A stretch of 64,000 bases of DNA. Source: Anaerocolumna sp. (GTDB lineage Bacteria > Bacillota > Clostridia > Lachnospirales > Lachnospiraceae). The notes under the pieces were generated by a model. That model was not told where the DNA came from. It worked only from the letters and a program-made list of their open reading frames with translations, and did not search any database. Location: positions 1 through 64,000 of the forward strand of contig JARBTX010000049.1 in assembly GCA_029239975.1 (NCBI GenBank), given 5' to 3'. Shown one piece after another: positions 45,067-54,044 of this stretch; within the stretch, counting starts at the first letter, position 1; each line of letters begins with the position of its first letter. A program made the translations under genes and the position numbers.

Positions 45067-45448
45067 AAGTTCTATATAAGCACTCCCTCAAACCCTTAAT
45101 AATTACTAACAATTACCATATGCATGAATTCTATATTACCACCTAAAGTATATTACGCTTCCCCATAATATATTGTGCTGGTTCTAAATATTACACTTAT
45201 TTGCTATGTATCTTCCGTTCTCAAATAAAAATATAATTGTCCAGTTAATGGTAACTTATTTTTGAATTAAGCATTAGTCATGTTTTAGAGTTCATTATTA
45301 TTAAATAATAATTATAGTAGTTTATCAATGGTTTCGTGCTATTTGGTATAAAAGCCGTGCTAATTGGTAAAATTTATACGAATGATTTATTAAACTATGT
45401 ATTATGATATATGGATTATGTTTTATGATATATGAATTATGTTTTATG

Positions 45449-45928
45449 TTATGATTTATTCTTATTCACTACAATCTTCATATCATCTTTTAAATATGAT
45501 TTGTCTAGTTCTATCAACATTACCCACTTCCAATTCATTACTGTTTCTCCATCTACAATTGCTTCAGAGGATTTTTCAAGATTAACTATTAACGTTTTGT
45601 TTCTAACCGTTATACTGTTTATGGTATAACACGGTACAATATCTGAATCAGATGGTATTTGTAAAAATAAAACTGCCTTTTCTGTATTTGGTGGTTCTAT
45701 GGATAATTTGCGCATAGTAAAGTATTTATCTATAAATTTCGTATATTCGGTTTTATCTACCATAAGGATTGAATCATTCTCAATAGCTTTATAATTGTCC
45801 CTGTCTTGACTAAATCCAATTATTTGTGAATAAAATTCTTTGTATTCTACTTCTTTTTTATTAGTACAGCTGGTAAATAATTGTGACATTATAACACTTA
45901 TACAAATGACTATAAAACCTTTTTTCAT
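45449..45928 (-). CDS. Small lipoprotein, unknown function
   Basis: 159 aa; ATGGAGG site. Signal peptide with lipobox (MKKGFIVICISVIMSQLFTSC), so probably lipid-anchored outside the membrane. The mature part is acidic at first (KKEVEYKEFYSQIIGFSQDRD) then beta-rich (TINSITVRNKTLIVNLEK). No family recognised. Confidence 0.65.
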   Translation of the reverse strand: MKKGFIVICISVIMSQLFTSCTNKKEVEYKEFYSQIIGFSQDRDNYKAIENDSILMVDKTEYTKFIDKYFTMRKLSIEPPNTEKAVLFLQIPSDSDIVPCYTINSITVRNKTLIVNLEKSSEAIVDGETVMNWKWVMLIELDKSYLKDDMKIVVNKNKS

Positions 45929-46043
45929 ACTACCTCCATGCTATTTAGCATTACGAATTTAGGAATACCATTTACCTTAATTGCATTATACTCAATTTTA
46001 ATAGAAGAATCAAACTGAACTTTATATCTTAAATCTCCTCCAC

Positions 46044-46190
46044 TTATACAGTCTTCATTCGTCCTGGATGTACTGAAAATACTCTTATATTAACTTGTTG
46101 TTCTTGAAATGTACTTTTTAAAATAATACTGTATTGAGCTACTCCGGTCTTACTAATACAGTAGGAACCAAAGTTAGCACCAATATGTTT
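46044..46190 (-). pseudogene. SDR-family remnant
   Basis: A 48-codon frame without a start, bounded by TAG upstream and TAA at 46044-46046, reads HIGANFGSYCISKTGVAQYS and then QVNIRVFSVHPGRMKT. The SYCISK (YxxxK-like, shifted) and VHPGxMKT blocks are typical of short-chain dehydrogenases between the active site and the C-terminus. The Rossmann half is missing. A decayed gene fragment. Confidence 0.55.
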
Positions 46191-46242
46191 CTATTCACTT
46201 TTAGCTTTCTTATCAATATAAATTTTTCATTTTTATCTTTCT

Positions 46243-47079
46243 TTACTTTATATCAACATTTGCCTTTATTCCTGTTTCTCTCATAAATTCAGCTGCTGCT
46301 TTGTATTCATCATAGGTATGCATATGTTCAACAAATACAGTCATATCCTGGCCTAAACCTTCACACAAACGTAGTACTTCTATAAAATCAATGGTTCCTT
46401 TTCCTGGTGCTACCTCCTCGATGATACATGGCAAAGATGGTTTCATAATTGCATCCTTAGCATGGACACTTTTAATGTAAGGTCCTAATTTTTGAAAACA
46501 TTCCCTTATGAATTCTGTACGAAACGCATATCGTTTTGGACTATTTATCATATTGGTATAATCTAAATGAACACCAAATGCTTTCCTATCTACATCCTTA
46601 ATTAACTTTAAATATGCCTCTGGTGAATCAGGAACCATCCATGGCATCGGTTCTATGGTATAAAACGTATTTACAGGTTTAACGCTATCGATAATATCAC
46701 GAATGGAATCAATAATTAACGAATAAGTTTCATCTGAATAATTATCTTTATATAAACCGTCCCATACTTCTCCTCTTGATCCCACAATATTTACACAACA
46801 ATTCGCTTTCATTTCATCTGCTAAAGCCAACTGATTTTTGCAGTATAGAAGTGCTTCTCTTCTTTCTCCTTCATTTGTTGCTAACGGGTTTTTCCAAGCT
46901 CCAACCTCTCCTATTACTAGATTATACTTATTTATATAATCCATATATGCTCTTTTATCTTCTTTGGATGCATCATAAGTTACTGGTACTAGTACTGCAC
47001 TGTATTTTAGATCTTGTACTAATTTAATCCATTCATCTGGATTAGAATAGCTTCTCTCTATACCTCCACCTAATCTCAT
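46243..47079 (-). CDS. Sugar phosphate isomerase/epimerase-like TIM-barrel protein
   Basis: 278 aa; AAAGGTG site. Xylose-isomerase-like/AP_endonuc_2 fold. The metal-binding pattern includes TIEPMPWMVPDSPEAYL, GVHLDYTNMINSP, IKSVHAKDA and VAPGKGTIDFIEVL, ending VFVEHMHTYDEY. Such enzymes isomerise or epimerise sugars or inositol derivatives. The exact substrate cannot be read. Monocistronic; an unrelated lipoprotein lies downstream. Confidence 0.83.
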   Translation of the reverse strand: MRLGGGIERSYSNPDEWIKLVQDLKYSAVLVPVTYDASKEDKRAYMDYINKYNLVIGEVGAWKNPLATNEGERREALLYCKNQLALADEMKANCCVNIVGSRGEVWDGLYKDNYSDETYSLIIDSIRDIIDSVKPVNTFYTIEPMPWMVPDSPEAYLKLIKDVDRKAFGVHLDYTNMINSPKRYAFRTEFIRECFQKLGPYIKSVHAKDAIMKPSLPCIIEEVAPGKGTIDFIEVLRLCEGLGQDMTVFVEHMHTYDEYKAAAEFMRETGIKANVDIK

Positions 47080-47395
47080 AATTTCACCTTTTCTTTCATT
47101 ATATTTAATTTAGTAGTATTTAACTGTTTATACTAGTTAGTTGTAGTTTTGTCATTAAGAGTCTTGAATTAGTAATACATAACTATCATTATTTTATAAT
47201 GCAAAAAAATTATACTAAAAATAGTACAACAAATTTAGATTCCTTATAAATAAATCTAATATAAAATAACTATAATTATTATATATTGTATGAAAAATTA
47301 TGGAATGGTATATATCAGCATATTCTTGTTATTTCTTACATAGTACCACCAATGGTACCAAAATATTACAAACATAATTTCAACATTTACAGACG
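47080..47395. other. Intergenic stretch
   Basis: AT-rich; promoter region of the isomerase gene. No gene seen. Confidence 0.35.
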
Positions 47396-47398
47396 AAA

Positions 47399-47425
47399 GG
47401 CCAATCCATTAACGATTGGCCTAAT
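47399..47425. terminator. Terminator hairpin downstream of 5'-nucleotidase
   Basis: AGGCCAATC/GATTGGCCT, 9-bp stem with a 7-nt loop. The T-run is better on the plus strand. It lies ~95 bp past the minus-strand 5'-nucleotidase stop. Confidence 0.6.
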
Positions 47426-47519
47426 CTTTTTTATTTAAGCTTTTTATATAAGCTTTTTATACATCTGCAGTTACTAAAGTGCAAAACACTCTGAAACCCT
47501 TTTTTCTATCTTAACTTAA

Positions 47520-49418
47520 TTAAATATCATAAATCTTTAGTATTTGACCAGTGAAAATTTGATTTGGATTCGATATGATATCTTTATTCCATTCATAAAT
47601 CATCTTCCATTTGCTCTCATCACCATATAACTCTTTTGCAATCTTTCTTAGATAATCACCTTTTACAACTCTATATTCTTTCACTGGTTTTGAATTTCCA
47701 TTTGCTTTAATTGCTTTTTCTGTTTTCTTATCAGATGATTCATCACTTGCTTTATCTACTGTATTTCTTGTTGAAATGTCATTGTTATTATTATCTTTTA
47801 TATTACTATCTACAGTACTATCTGTATCCAACTTTTTGTCTTTTGTACTTTCCGTACTAGAAGTTTCTTCTTTTGACCCGTCAATAATAGTAATACGATT
47901 TTCAGTACCAATGGTTATAACACCTAATTTTTTAATATAATCAACAAGTATTTCTTCTAAGGCACCATATTCATTTTCGATGACAAAATCAGCAAGCATT
48001 GTATAGCCATCGCCACCAGCTATTAGAAAATCATTGGTTGCTAATAAATAAATTGCTTTTTTATCAACAGATTTGCCATTTATTTTTGCATTCGAGACTC
48101 TACTGCCTGCTGGTTTACTTATATCTATACTAAAAGTGATACCAGAAACTTGTGGAAATGCTCCTAATGGTTCAGGACAGGATGCAACACCTACTTCAAG
48201 CGCTTCTAGTAAAGCCTTACCAGTTACCTTCTTTGTAACCACATAATTTCCAAATGGAAAAACGGTTACTAGGCTCTTCTTTGTTATATCTCCAATTTCT
48301 ATGGAAGCTCTGATTCCACCACCATTGGTAAATGCAACATCTGCTCCCGTTGCATCTCTCATAGCATCTGCTGTTAAATCTCCAAGATTGGTTTCCTGTG
48401 TACGTACGTGCTCTCTTACACCGTCTAATTGAACACTTGTTTTACCTATTATTTCAGTTAAAATCTTTTCTTGATCTTCTGTGATTTGACTAACCGCATC
48501 GTCAATTGCTTTATCGGTTTCTGTAAATTGTTTGGCATTTACTAAACCTGCATTCATATTTCCTTTGGAGTCAATTGCCACTACACCAATGTTTTTTGTA
48601 TAATCACCTGTACTAACAATAAGTGTATCATCTACTTTTAAACCAGATTCTAATGTACTATGGCTATGGCCATCTACTATTAAATCAATCCCTTCCACTT
48701 TATCAGCCACTAGTTTGGAAGTAAATTCACTGCTTTCATCAATACCTAAATGGGATAATGCAATGATTACATCTGCACCTTCTTCTTTTAAATCTTTCAC
48801 TTCTTCTTTCGCGGCATCTACTGGATTATCAAAATTTATTTTACTTACATTATTCGGATTGGTCTTATAAGCTGTTTCTGGTGTAGATAAACCAAATATA
48901 CCATATTTTACTCCATCTTTTTCTATGATGGTATTGCTATCTAAAACCTTCTCTCCATTCTCTTTCCAAGTAATATTAGCCGAAAGTAGTTTAAAATTCA
49001 TGGTTCTAGATAGATCTATTAGTCTGTCAGTACCATAGTTAAAATCATGATTACCAGGAGTCATTGCATCATATCCTGCAAGATTCATTAATTTTATTAT
49101 TGTTGCTCCTTTATTCATTGTAGCAAATGGTAGACCGTGAAGTGTATCACCTGCATCAAGTAGTATAACTTCTGCACCTGCTGATTCACATAATTTCTTT
49201 AATGCACTAACTGCAGTAAATCCCATATAACCATTATAACTATCTGGTACAGCCCTTCCATGAGAGTCATTAGTGTGTAAGATAATCGTGTAATCGGATA
49301 AATCTAACTCCTTTATAGATTCATAAGTAATCACATTATCTGCTGATACATGTACCATCGGTGATAATACAAAAATTAGTACAAGTACAATTGAAAGAAC
49401 TTTCAAATATCGTTTCAT
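47520..49418 (-). CDS. Secreted bifunctional metallophosphatase/5'-nucleotidase with LysM domain
   Basis: 632 aa from the ATG at 49416-49418, preceded by GGTGGAG. Signal peptide (LKVLSIVLVLIFVLSPMVHVS). Calcineurin-like metallophosphatase domain with metal ligands in ILHTNDSHGR, LLDAGDTLHG, TPGNHDFNYG and DGHSHSTLE. 5'-nucleotidase C-terminal domain with substrate-binding FTNGGGIRAS and FPFGNYVV. After an Asp/Ser/Thr-rich linker the last ~50 residues form a LysM peptidoglycan-binding domain (YRVVKGDYLRKIAKELYGD ... ISNPNQIFTGQILKI). It should hydrolyse extracellular nucleotides while held on the cell wall. LysM in place of an LPxTG anchor is the notable feature. Confidence 0.92.
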   Translation of the reverse strand: MKRYLKVLSIVLVLIFVLSPMVHVSADNVITYESIKELDLSDYTIILHTNDSHGRAVPDSYNGYMGFTAVSALKKLCESAGAEVILLDAGDTLHGLPFATMNKGATIIKLMNLAGYDAMTPGNHDFNYGTDRLIDLSRTMNFKLLSANITWKENGEKVLDSNTIIEKDGVKYGIFGLSTPETAYKTNPNNVSKINFDNPVDAAKEEVKDLKEEGADVIIALSHLGIDESSEFTSKLVADKVEGIDLIVDGHSHSTLESGLKVDDTLIVSTGDYTKNIGVVAIDSKGNMNAGLVNAKQFTETDKAIDDAVSQITEDQEKILTEIIGKTSVQLDGVREHVRTQETNLGDLTADAMRDATGADVAFTNGGGIRASIEIGDITKKSLVTVFPFGNYVVTKKVTGKALLEALEVGVASCPEPLGAFPQVSGITFSIDISKPAGSRVSNAKINGKSVDKKAIYLLATNDFLIAGGDGYTMLADFVIENEYGALEEILVDYIKKLGVITIGTENRITIIDGSKEETSSTESTKDKKLDTDSTVDSNIKDNNNNDISTRNTVDKASDESSDKKTEKAIKANGNSKPVKEYRVVKGDYLRKIAKELYGDESKWKMIYEWNKDIISNPNQIFTGQILKIYDI

Positions 49419-49430
49419 AACATTCTCCAC

Positions 49431-49874
49431 CTTTCTTATTATTAATTGTTATTATAATTTTTGTTGTAGAAACTATAAGCTTCTCTTCACAAATGCTATG
49501 ATTGTATTATTTCATTAATTAAATTAATCTACTTTTTGATTTAAAATAGTAACCATAGCTTTGTCCAAATATTTCTATATATTATTCTTATTACTTTTAA
49601 GTAACAAATATACATGTATTATAAAGAATTATATAAATTCAATCGACCACTATTTGCTAACTTTAAAGTTAAAATTGTGTAAAGTAAAATAGGTATTATT
49701 TTTTATCTCTTCGTGTGGTAGCAGGCTGCTCCATATATTCGAGAGAGTATGATATCCAAAACATCAGAGGCACTAGATGATACTATTGATTTTAAAAGAG
49801 TAATTTCTTTGTTATATTTTGATTATATTTGTTTATCATATCTATTAAAAAATATGGTATATTTGTAAAATTAC
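49431..49874. other. Intergenic stretch upstream of small-ORF transcript
   Basis: AT-rich, with the 5'-nucleotidase promoter region at its left end. No gene seen. Confidence 0.35.
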
Positions 49875-49903
49875 TTGACAACACTAAGATTACAATTTAA
49901 AAT
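49875..49903 (+). promoter_or_regulatory. Near-consensus sigma-A promoter
   Basis: TTGACA (49875-49880) and TAAAAT (49898-49903) are separated by exactly 17 bp. It drives a ~360-nt transcript that ends at the terminator at 50251-50274, or continues into rsgA if termination is overcome. Confidence 0.65.
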
Positions 49904-50002
49904 GAATCTATTATATGGTAATTTTACTCATAATTTTATAGAGCGAAATTACTTGAGACTTGTTATCTTTACCTACAAGTTCCAGAAAGGAGTTGTGTAA
50001 TT

Positions 50003-50035
50003 ATGACTTTAGCTTATATGGTGGTTTATTATTAA
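50003..50035 (+). CDS. 10-residue leader peptide
   Basis: ATG at 50003 with AAAGGAG about 10 nt upstream; the product is MTLAYMVVYY. It ends 18 nt before a second tiny ORF whose start is buried in a hairpin. A leader-peptide role, opening that hairpin when ribosomes stall or pass, is inferred. Confidence 0.45.
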   Translation: MTLAYMVVYY

Positions 50036-50046
50036 ACTTAATATAG

Positions 50047-50158
50047 GCGGAGCATGGCAAGAGTTATAACGATTATTTTATATATATTAATCAAACTCTT
50101 TGTACAGAATAATATTTTAAGTATGGGATAATTGTCCCTTTTATTTTGTATGCTCTGC
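50047..50158 (+). promoter_or_regulatory. Long-range RNA stem hiding the start of the second small ORF
   Basis: GCGGAGCAT (50047-50055) is complementary to ATGCTCTGC (50150-50158) with one G-U pair. The left strand contains the Shine-Dalgarno GGAG and the AT of the start codon at 50054. Folding would block translation of the 25-aa ORF. Confidence 0.5.
50054..50131 (+). CDS. 25-aa hydrophobic peptide
   Basis: MARVITIILYILIKLFVQNN and five more residues: a single membrane-spanning helix with one Arg and one Lys. GGCGGAG lies unusually close to the ATG. The start is occluded by the long-range stem at 50047/50150, a layout seen in type I toxin mRNAs and in attenuator leaders. Function unknown. 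Confidence 0.4.
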   Translation: MARVITIILYILIKLFVQNNILSMG

Positions 50159-50250
50159 ACACTAACCTTTCGTGAAATGAAGTGAATTTGTATTTTATGT
50201 TACTTTTTATCTTTTTGAAAAAAAAGTTTCATTTATAATAAAAATTATAG

Positions 50251-50274
50251 ACACGCGAACGGCGTGTTTTTTTT
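50251..50274 (+). terminator. Strong intrinsic terminator upstream of rsgA
   Basis: ACACGC (50251-50256) pairs with GCGTGT (50262-50267) across GAACG, followed by a long T-run to 50274 on the plus strand. No coding gene other than the tiny ORFs precedes it, and rsgA follows 108 bp later, so it is either the end of a small RNA or an attenuator of rsgA. Confidence 0.85.
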
Positions 50275-50381
50275 GTGCTTAATTTTAGATATAAAATCAC
50301 CCTTTAAGCTACCACACGAATATTACAATATGAAAAAACGATCAAAAAAGCTTTACAACAAACCTAAGGAGGTGGTAGTGA

Positions 50382-51587
50382 ATGAAAAACCAAATACCAA
50401 ACAGTGTAACTTTTCCAGTTAGTTTAGACCACGTTACTGATATCAAACAAACTACTGATTTGACTCAAACTACCAAATTACAAACAATTCAAATTATGGA
50501 GGACATCAATACGATGATTCAATTAAAAGATTTAGGATATAACGATTTATTCGATAGACAAATTACTGCAGAAGAAAAAAATGCAGGCTTAATACCAGCA
50601 CGTGTAATTTCTGTGCAAAAAGAAACTTACCACATTATTTCTACTTTTGGTGAAAATACTGCTAAACTAAAAGGTTCAATTTTTTATCAAACATCTGAAT
50701 ACTGTACGTATCCAGCTGTAGGAGATTTTGTATTAATGAAACGTAACGAAATGGGTAGTGATATTATTTACAGGGTTCTTGATAGACGAACTTGTTTTTC
50801 TAGATTAAATCCTACTTTACGCAATAATATTTCTGGTGCTACTGAGCAAATAATTGCTTCAAATTTTGATTATGTCTTTATTATGGCTTCTCTAAATTAC
50901 GATTTTAATGTTAGACGTATAGAACGTTATCTGGCAACCGCATGGCAAAGTGGTGGTACACCTATTATTGTGTTAACGAAAGCAGATTTATGCGATAATT
51001 ATACTGACATGGTAGCAGAGCTTGAAACTGCTGCTCCGGGTGTAGACATCGTTGTAATAAGTGCTCATACTGGTTTTGGTATGGAGAATTTAAGCAAATA
51101 TCTAAAACCTGCCCATACCTATGTATTCCTTGGTTCTTCCGGTATCGGTAAATCTTCTTTAGTTAATGCTTTAGCAGATCAGGAGCTTATGAAGGTCAAT
51201 ATAATACGTGAGGATGATAGTAAAGGACATCATACTACCACTTATAGACAATTATTTTCTCTGAAAAATGGTGTTTTAATTATCGATACACCTGGTATGA
51301 GAGAGTTAGGAGTTTGGGATGTGGAAGAAGGCTTAAATGATACTTTCTCAGAAATTGATGAGTTATCATCATCTTGTCGTTTTAACGATTGTAGCCATAC
51401 CAATGAACCTGGCTGTGCTGTAAAAGAAGCTCTTAACAATGGCACTCTATCTGCTGATAGATGGAAATCATATATTAAACTAAAAAAGGAAGCGGAACGC
51501 AGTGCGAAAAAATCTGCATTTCTAAAAGCAAAAACTACAGCTTATAAAAATATGAGTAAAAATCAACATGTAAGTAAGAAATACTAA
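50382..51587 (+). CDS. rsgA: Ribosome small-subunit-dependent GTPase A (RsgA/YjeQ family)
   Basis: 401 aa; AGGAGG 9 nt before ATG. OB-fold region (~55-130: ARVISVQKETYHIISTFGEN), circularly permuted GTPase motifs in the order G4 (VLTKADL), G1 (FLGSSGIGKSSLVNAL), G3 (IDTPGMREL), and the zinc motif CRFNDCSHTNEPGCAVKEAL. These proteins help mature the 30S subunit in the cytosol. The first ~45 residues (QTTDLTQTTKLQT-type repeats) are not usual. A second ATG at 50515 (MIQLKDLGYND), matching the normal family start, has its own GGAGG. Two isoforms are possible. Preceded by a terminator and small-ORF leader. Confidence 0.9.
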   Translation: MKNQIPNSVTFPVSLDHVTDIKQTTDLTQTTKLQTIQIMEDINTMIQLKDLGYNDLFDRQITAEEKNAGLIPARVISVQKETYHIISTFGENTAKLKGSIFYQTSEYCTYPAVGDFVLMKRNEMGSDIIYRVLDRRTCFSRLNPTLRNNISGATEQIIASNFDYVFIMASLNYDFNVRRIERYLATAWQSGGTPIIVLTKADLCDNYTDMVAELETAAPGVDIVVISAHTGFGMENLSKYLKPAHTYVFLGSSGIGKSSLVNALADQELMKVNIIREDDSKGHHTTTYRQLFSLKNGVLIIDTPGMRELGVWDVEEGLNDTFSEIDELSSSCRFNDCSHTNEPGCAVKEALNNGTLSADRWKSYIKLKKEAERSAKKSAFLKAKTTAYKNMSKNQHVSKKY

Positions 51588-51754
51588 TATAGTTATCTAA
51601 TCTAATAAAGTCTATTCAAGTGGTCGATAGCTAATTCTTTTAGTTTCGACCACTTACTCATATATATCGTAGATGTTTATCTGCTCCCATCTTAGTGATT
51701 TCACTGGTCGATTTTTAAGAAGTTTCATGTATAAGAGACAAAAACACACCCTAT

Positions 51755-51795
51755 AAAAAGGACTGATTTGGTATCTAACCAAATCAGTCCTTGAA
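51755..51795 (-). terminator. Terminator of lactate dehydrogenase
   Basis: A 15-bp perfect stem, AAGGACTGATTTGGT with its complement across ATCTA, about 25 nt past the ldh stop on the minus strand. It may also end rsgA transcription. Confidence 0.85.
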
Positions 51796-51817
51796 CTTTG
51801 CTTTTCTAAATTCTTAT

Positions 51818-52771
51818 TTACATTTTCTCTAATATCTTCATGGTATTCTCTCGAATAACATCTGCTGATTGTTTAAATTTCGCTAATTCTGCTTTTGTCA
51901 TATGGACTTCAACTACGTCTTTTACACCACTACGATTTAATATTACTGGTACTCCACAGAAAACATCATTTTCACCATATTCACCTTCTAAAAGTGTAGA
52001 AACTGGTATAATTTTATTTTCATCATTTAAAATTGCTTTAATAATTCCTGCTGCTGTGGATGCAATACCATAACTAGTTGAACCCTTTACATTTAATATC
52101 TCAAAACCAACTTTTGTTACGCGCTTAATCATTTCCTCTAAATCAACACTTGCATATTCTGAATTATCTTCAAGAATATCAAAAATTCTCTTACCACCAA
52201 CAGTCACTAATGACCATGGACACATCTGACTGTCACCATGTTCTCCCATAGTATATGCTTGCACGCTTCTTGGATCAACATGAAATAGATCCCCAATAAA
52301 ATGTTTTAAACGTGCAGAATCAAGTGCAGTACCAGTACCGATGATTTGATTTTTTGGCAGCCCTGATAATTTATAAACGTAATGAGCAATCATATCAACC
52401 GGGTTAGAAACGATAATAAAATGTCCGCTAAAACCGCTTTCCATAATTGGGCTTACGATAGATTTTACTATATTTGCTGACTGTTCTAAGGTATCAATTC
52501 TTGTTTGACCTGGTTTTGGTGGTGCACCTGCTGTAATTACAACAATATCCGCATCACCACAATCAGTATAATCACCTAATGTAACTTTTACATTTCTATT
52601 AAGATATTCCACGCAATGGCATAAATCCATTACTTCGCCTTGTGCCTTACTTTTATTAATATCAATAATCATTACTTCATCACAGATTCCCTGTGTTACC
52701 AAACTAAATGCTGTCGATGACCCAACCATTCCTGCTCCAACGATTACTACTTTGTTACGGTTAATTGTCAT
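51818..52771 (-). CDS. ldh: L-lactate dehydrogenase
   Basis: 317 aa; AGGTG site. NAD-binding GAGMVGSSTAF, substrate loop PKPGQTRID with Gln before Thr-Arg (the residue that distinguishes lactate from malate dehydrogenase), catalytic His motif GEHGDS, and active-site Asp/Arg region TALDSARLKH. Reduces pyruvate to L-lactate with NADH in fermentation. Usual family length. Monocistronic with its own terminator. Confidence 0.93.
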   Translation of the reverse strand: MTINRNKVVIVGAGMVGSSTAFSLVTQGICDEVMIIDINKSKAQGEVMDLCHCVEYLNRNVKVTLGDYTDCGDADIVVITAGAPPKPGQTRIDTLEQSANIVKSIVSPIMESGFSGHFIIVSNPVDMIAHYVYKLSGLPKNQIIGTGTALDSARLKHFIGDLFHVDPRSVQAYTMGEHGDSQMCPWSLVTVGGKRIFDILEDNSEYASVDLEEMIKRVTKVGFEILNVKGSTSYGIASTAAGIIKAILNDENKIIPVSTLLEGEYGENDVFCGVPVILNRSGVKDVVEVHMTKAELAKFKQSADVIRENTMKILEKM

Positions 52772-53144
52772 TATTTCACCTATGCCTTTCTCAAATGGAA
52801 GTTATTATGATAAGATTATAATAAAATTTTTTCATTTCTTCTACTCTTTTCTTATATTTATTTCTTATATATAGTTTCTATATTTATTATATTAAAAACA
52901 TTCCTAATATGTTTCTGAATAATAAATGCTGTGTTACAATATAAACTATGAATAAATTTATTCACTCAATTTTAAAGTATTAAGTTATCAATAATATATC
53001 AATAAATATAATTTACCTATGAATATAATTTATTAAAGAAATTAATTTATCATTGAATATACTTTATCAATAAATATAAAGATGGCAGAAATTTGTGCTA
53101 TGTTTTTCTTTCTCTTATTCTAATTATAACATTTTTTTCTAATC
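52772..53144. other. Intergenic stretch upstream of ldh
   Basis: Very AT-rich, with loosely repeated ATATAATTTAT-like words around 53000-53085. It contains the ldh promoter region (minus strand) and the end of the ABC importer operon. No gene or clear terminator was seen. Confidence 0.35.
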
Positions 53145-54029
53145 TTATTCTTTTACACCACCAAGCATAATTCCGGTGACAAAGTACCGCTGTAATAAAG
53201 GATAAATGCAAAGTATTGGAATCATGGAGATAAATATTTTTGCTGCATTTAGAGATGTATTTGATAAAAGTTCCATTGTTTTGTATTGGTCTTCTGTCAT
53301 CTTAGATGTATCAATTACTACAATTAATTGTTTTATATAAGTTTGCAGGGGGTAATGTTCTGCATTACTAGATAATACTAACCCTTGAAAGAATTCATTC
53401 CAGTGACCAACTATGGTAAATAGAGTAACGGTAGCTAAAACTGGTTTTGATAGTGGGACAAAGACACGAAATAATACATACCAAGGACCTGCTCCATCTA
53501 CTTTTGCAGCTTCTTCTAATTCTGCAGGTACCGTTTGAAAAAAATTAACTACTAGTATTAAATTAAAGACTGGTATTCCCCCGCCAAGAGCTAATCCAAA
53601 TACATTATTTGTGAATTTATAAGTTTTCATAACAATATACCAAGGAATTAAACCACCGCTAAATATCATACAGAAAACGAGTAACCAAAGAATATAATTT
53701 CTAGCTGCAAATTCATGTTTTGTTTTTGATAGTGGGTAAGCCGCCGAAATCATGGTCATTAACGATAGCACCATAGCAACTACTACACGCTTTATGGATG
53801 TCCAAAACGCACCGAAAAACCTTACATCTTTCATAATCTCATGATAAGAATAAGTTGTAAAATCTACAGGCCAAAATGCAACTTTACCAGCGGCAACTGC
53901 AGACTTTGCACTCAAGGAAACAGCTAGGGTATATAAAAGTGGAAGGAAACAAGATAATACAAGTATAATTAATAAAGTATATATTAGAAATCGTATCAGT
54001 TTTAAATGAATAGATTTACTCTCAATCAT
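53145..54029 (-). CDS. Sugar ABC transporter permease (LplC/MalG type)
   Basis: 294 aa; GGGAGG site. Six membrane helices are expected, starting LIRFLIYTLLIILVLSCFLP. The EAA loop that docks the ATPase is LEEAAKVDGAGPWYVLFRVF. The C-terminal FVTGIMLGGVKE is typical of carbohydrate permeases of the CUT1/LplC group. It pairs with the permease 15 nt upstream. No ATPase gene is present, as is usual for these systems, which share MsmX-like ATPases (established for the group). Confidence 0.9.
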   Translation of the reverse strand: MIESKSIHLKLIRFLIYTLLIILVLSCFLPLLYTLAVSLSAKSAVAAGKVAFWPVDFTTYSYHEIMKDVRFFGAFWTSIKRVVVAMVLSLMTMISAAYPLSKTKHEFAARNYILWLLVFCMIFSGGLIPWYIVMKTYKFTNNVFGLALGGGIPVFNLILVVNFFQTVPAELEEAAKVDGAGPWYVLFRVFVPLSKPVLATVTLFTIVGHWNEFFQGLVLSSNAEHYPLQTYIKQLIVVIDTSKMTEDQYKTMELLSNTSLNAAKIFISMIPILCIYPLLQRYFVTGIMLGGVKE

Positions 54030-54044
54030 AATATTTTCCTCCCA

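Noticed and set aside
49875-50275. T-box or known metabolite riboswitch upstream of rsgA
   Set aside because: No T-box sequence or recognised riboswitch core was seen. The tiny ORFs and the stem over the start site explain the region better.
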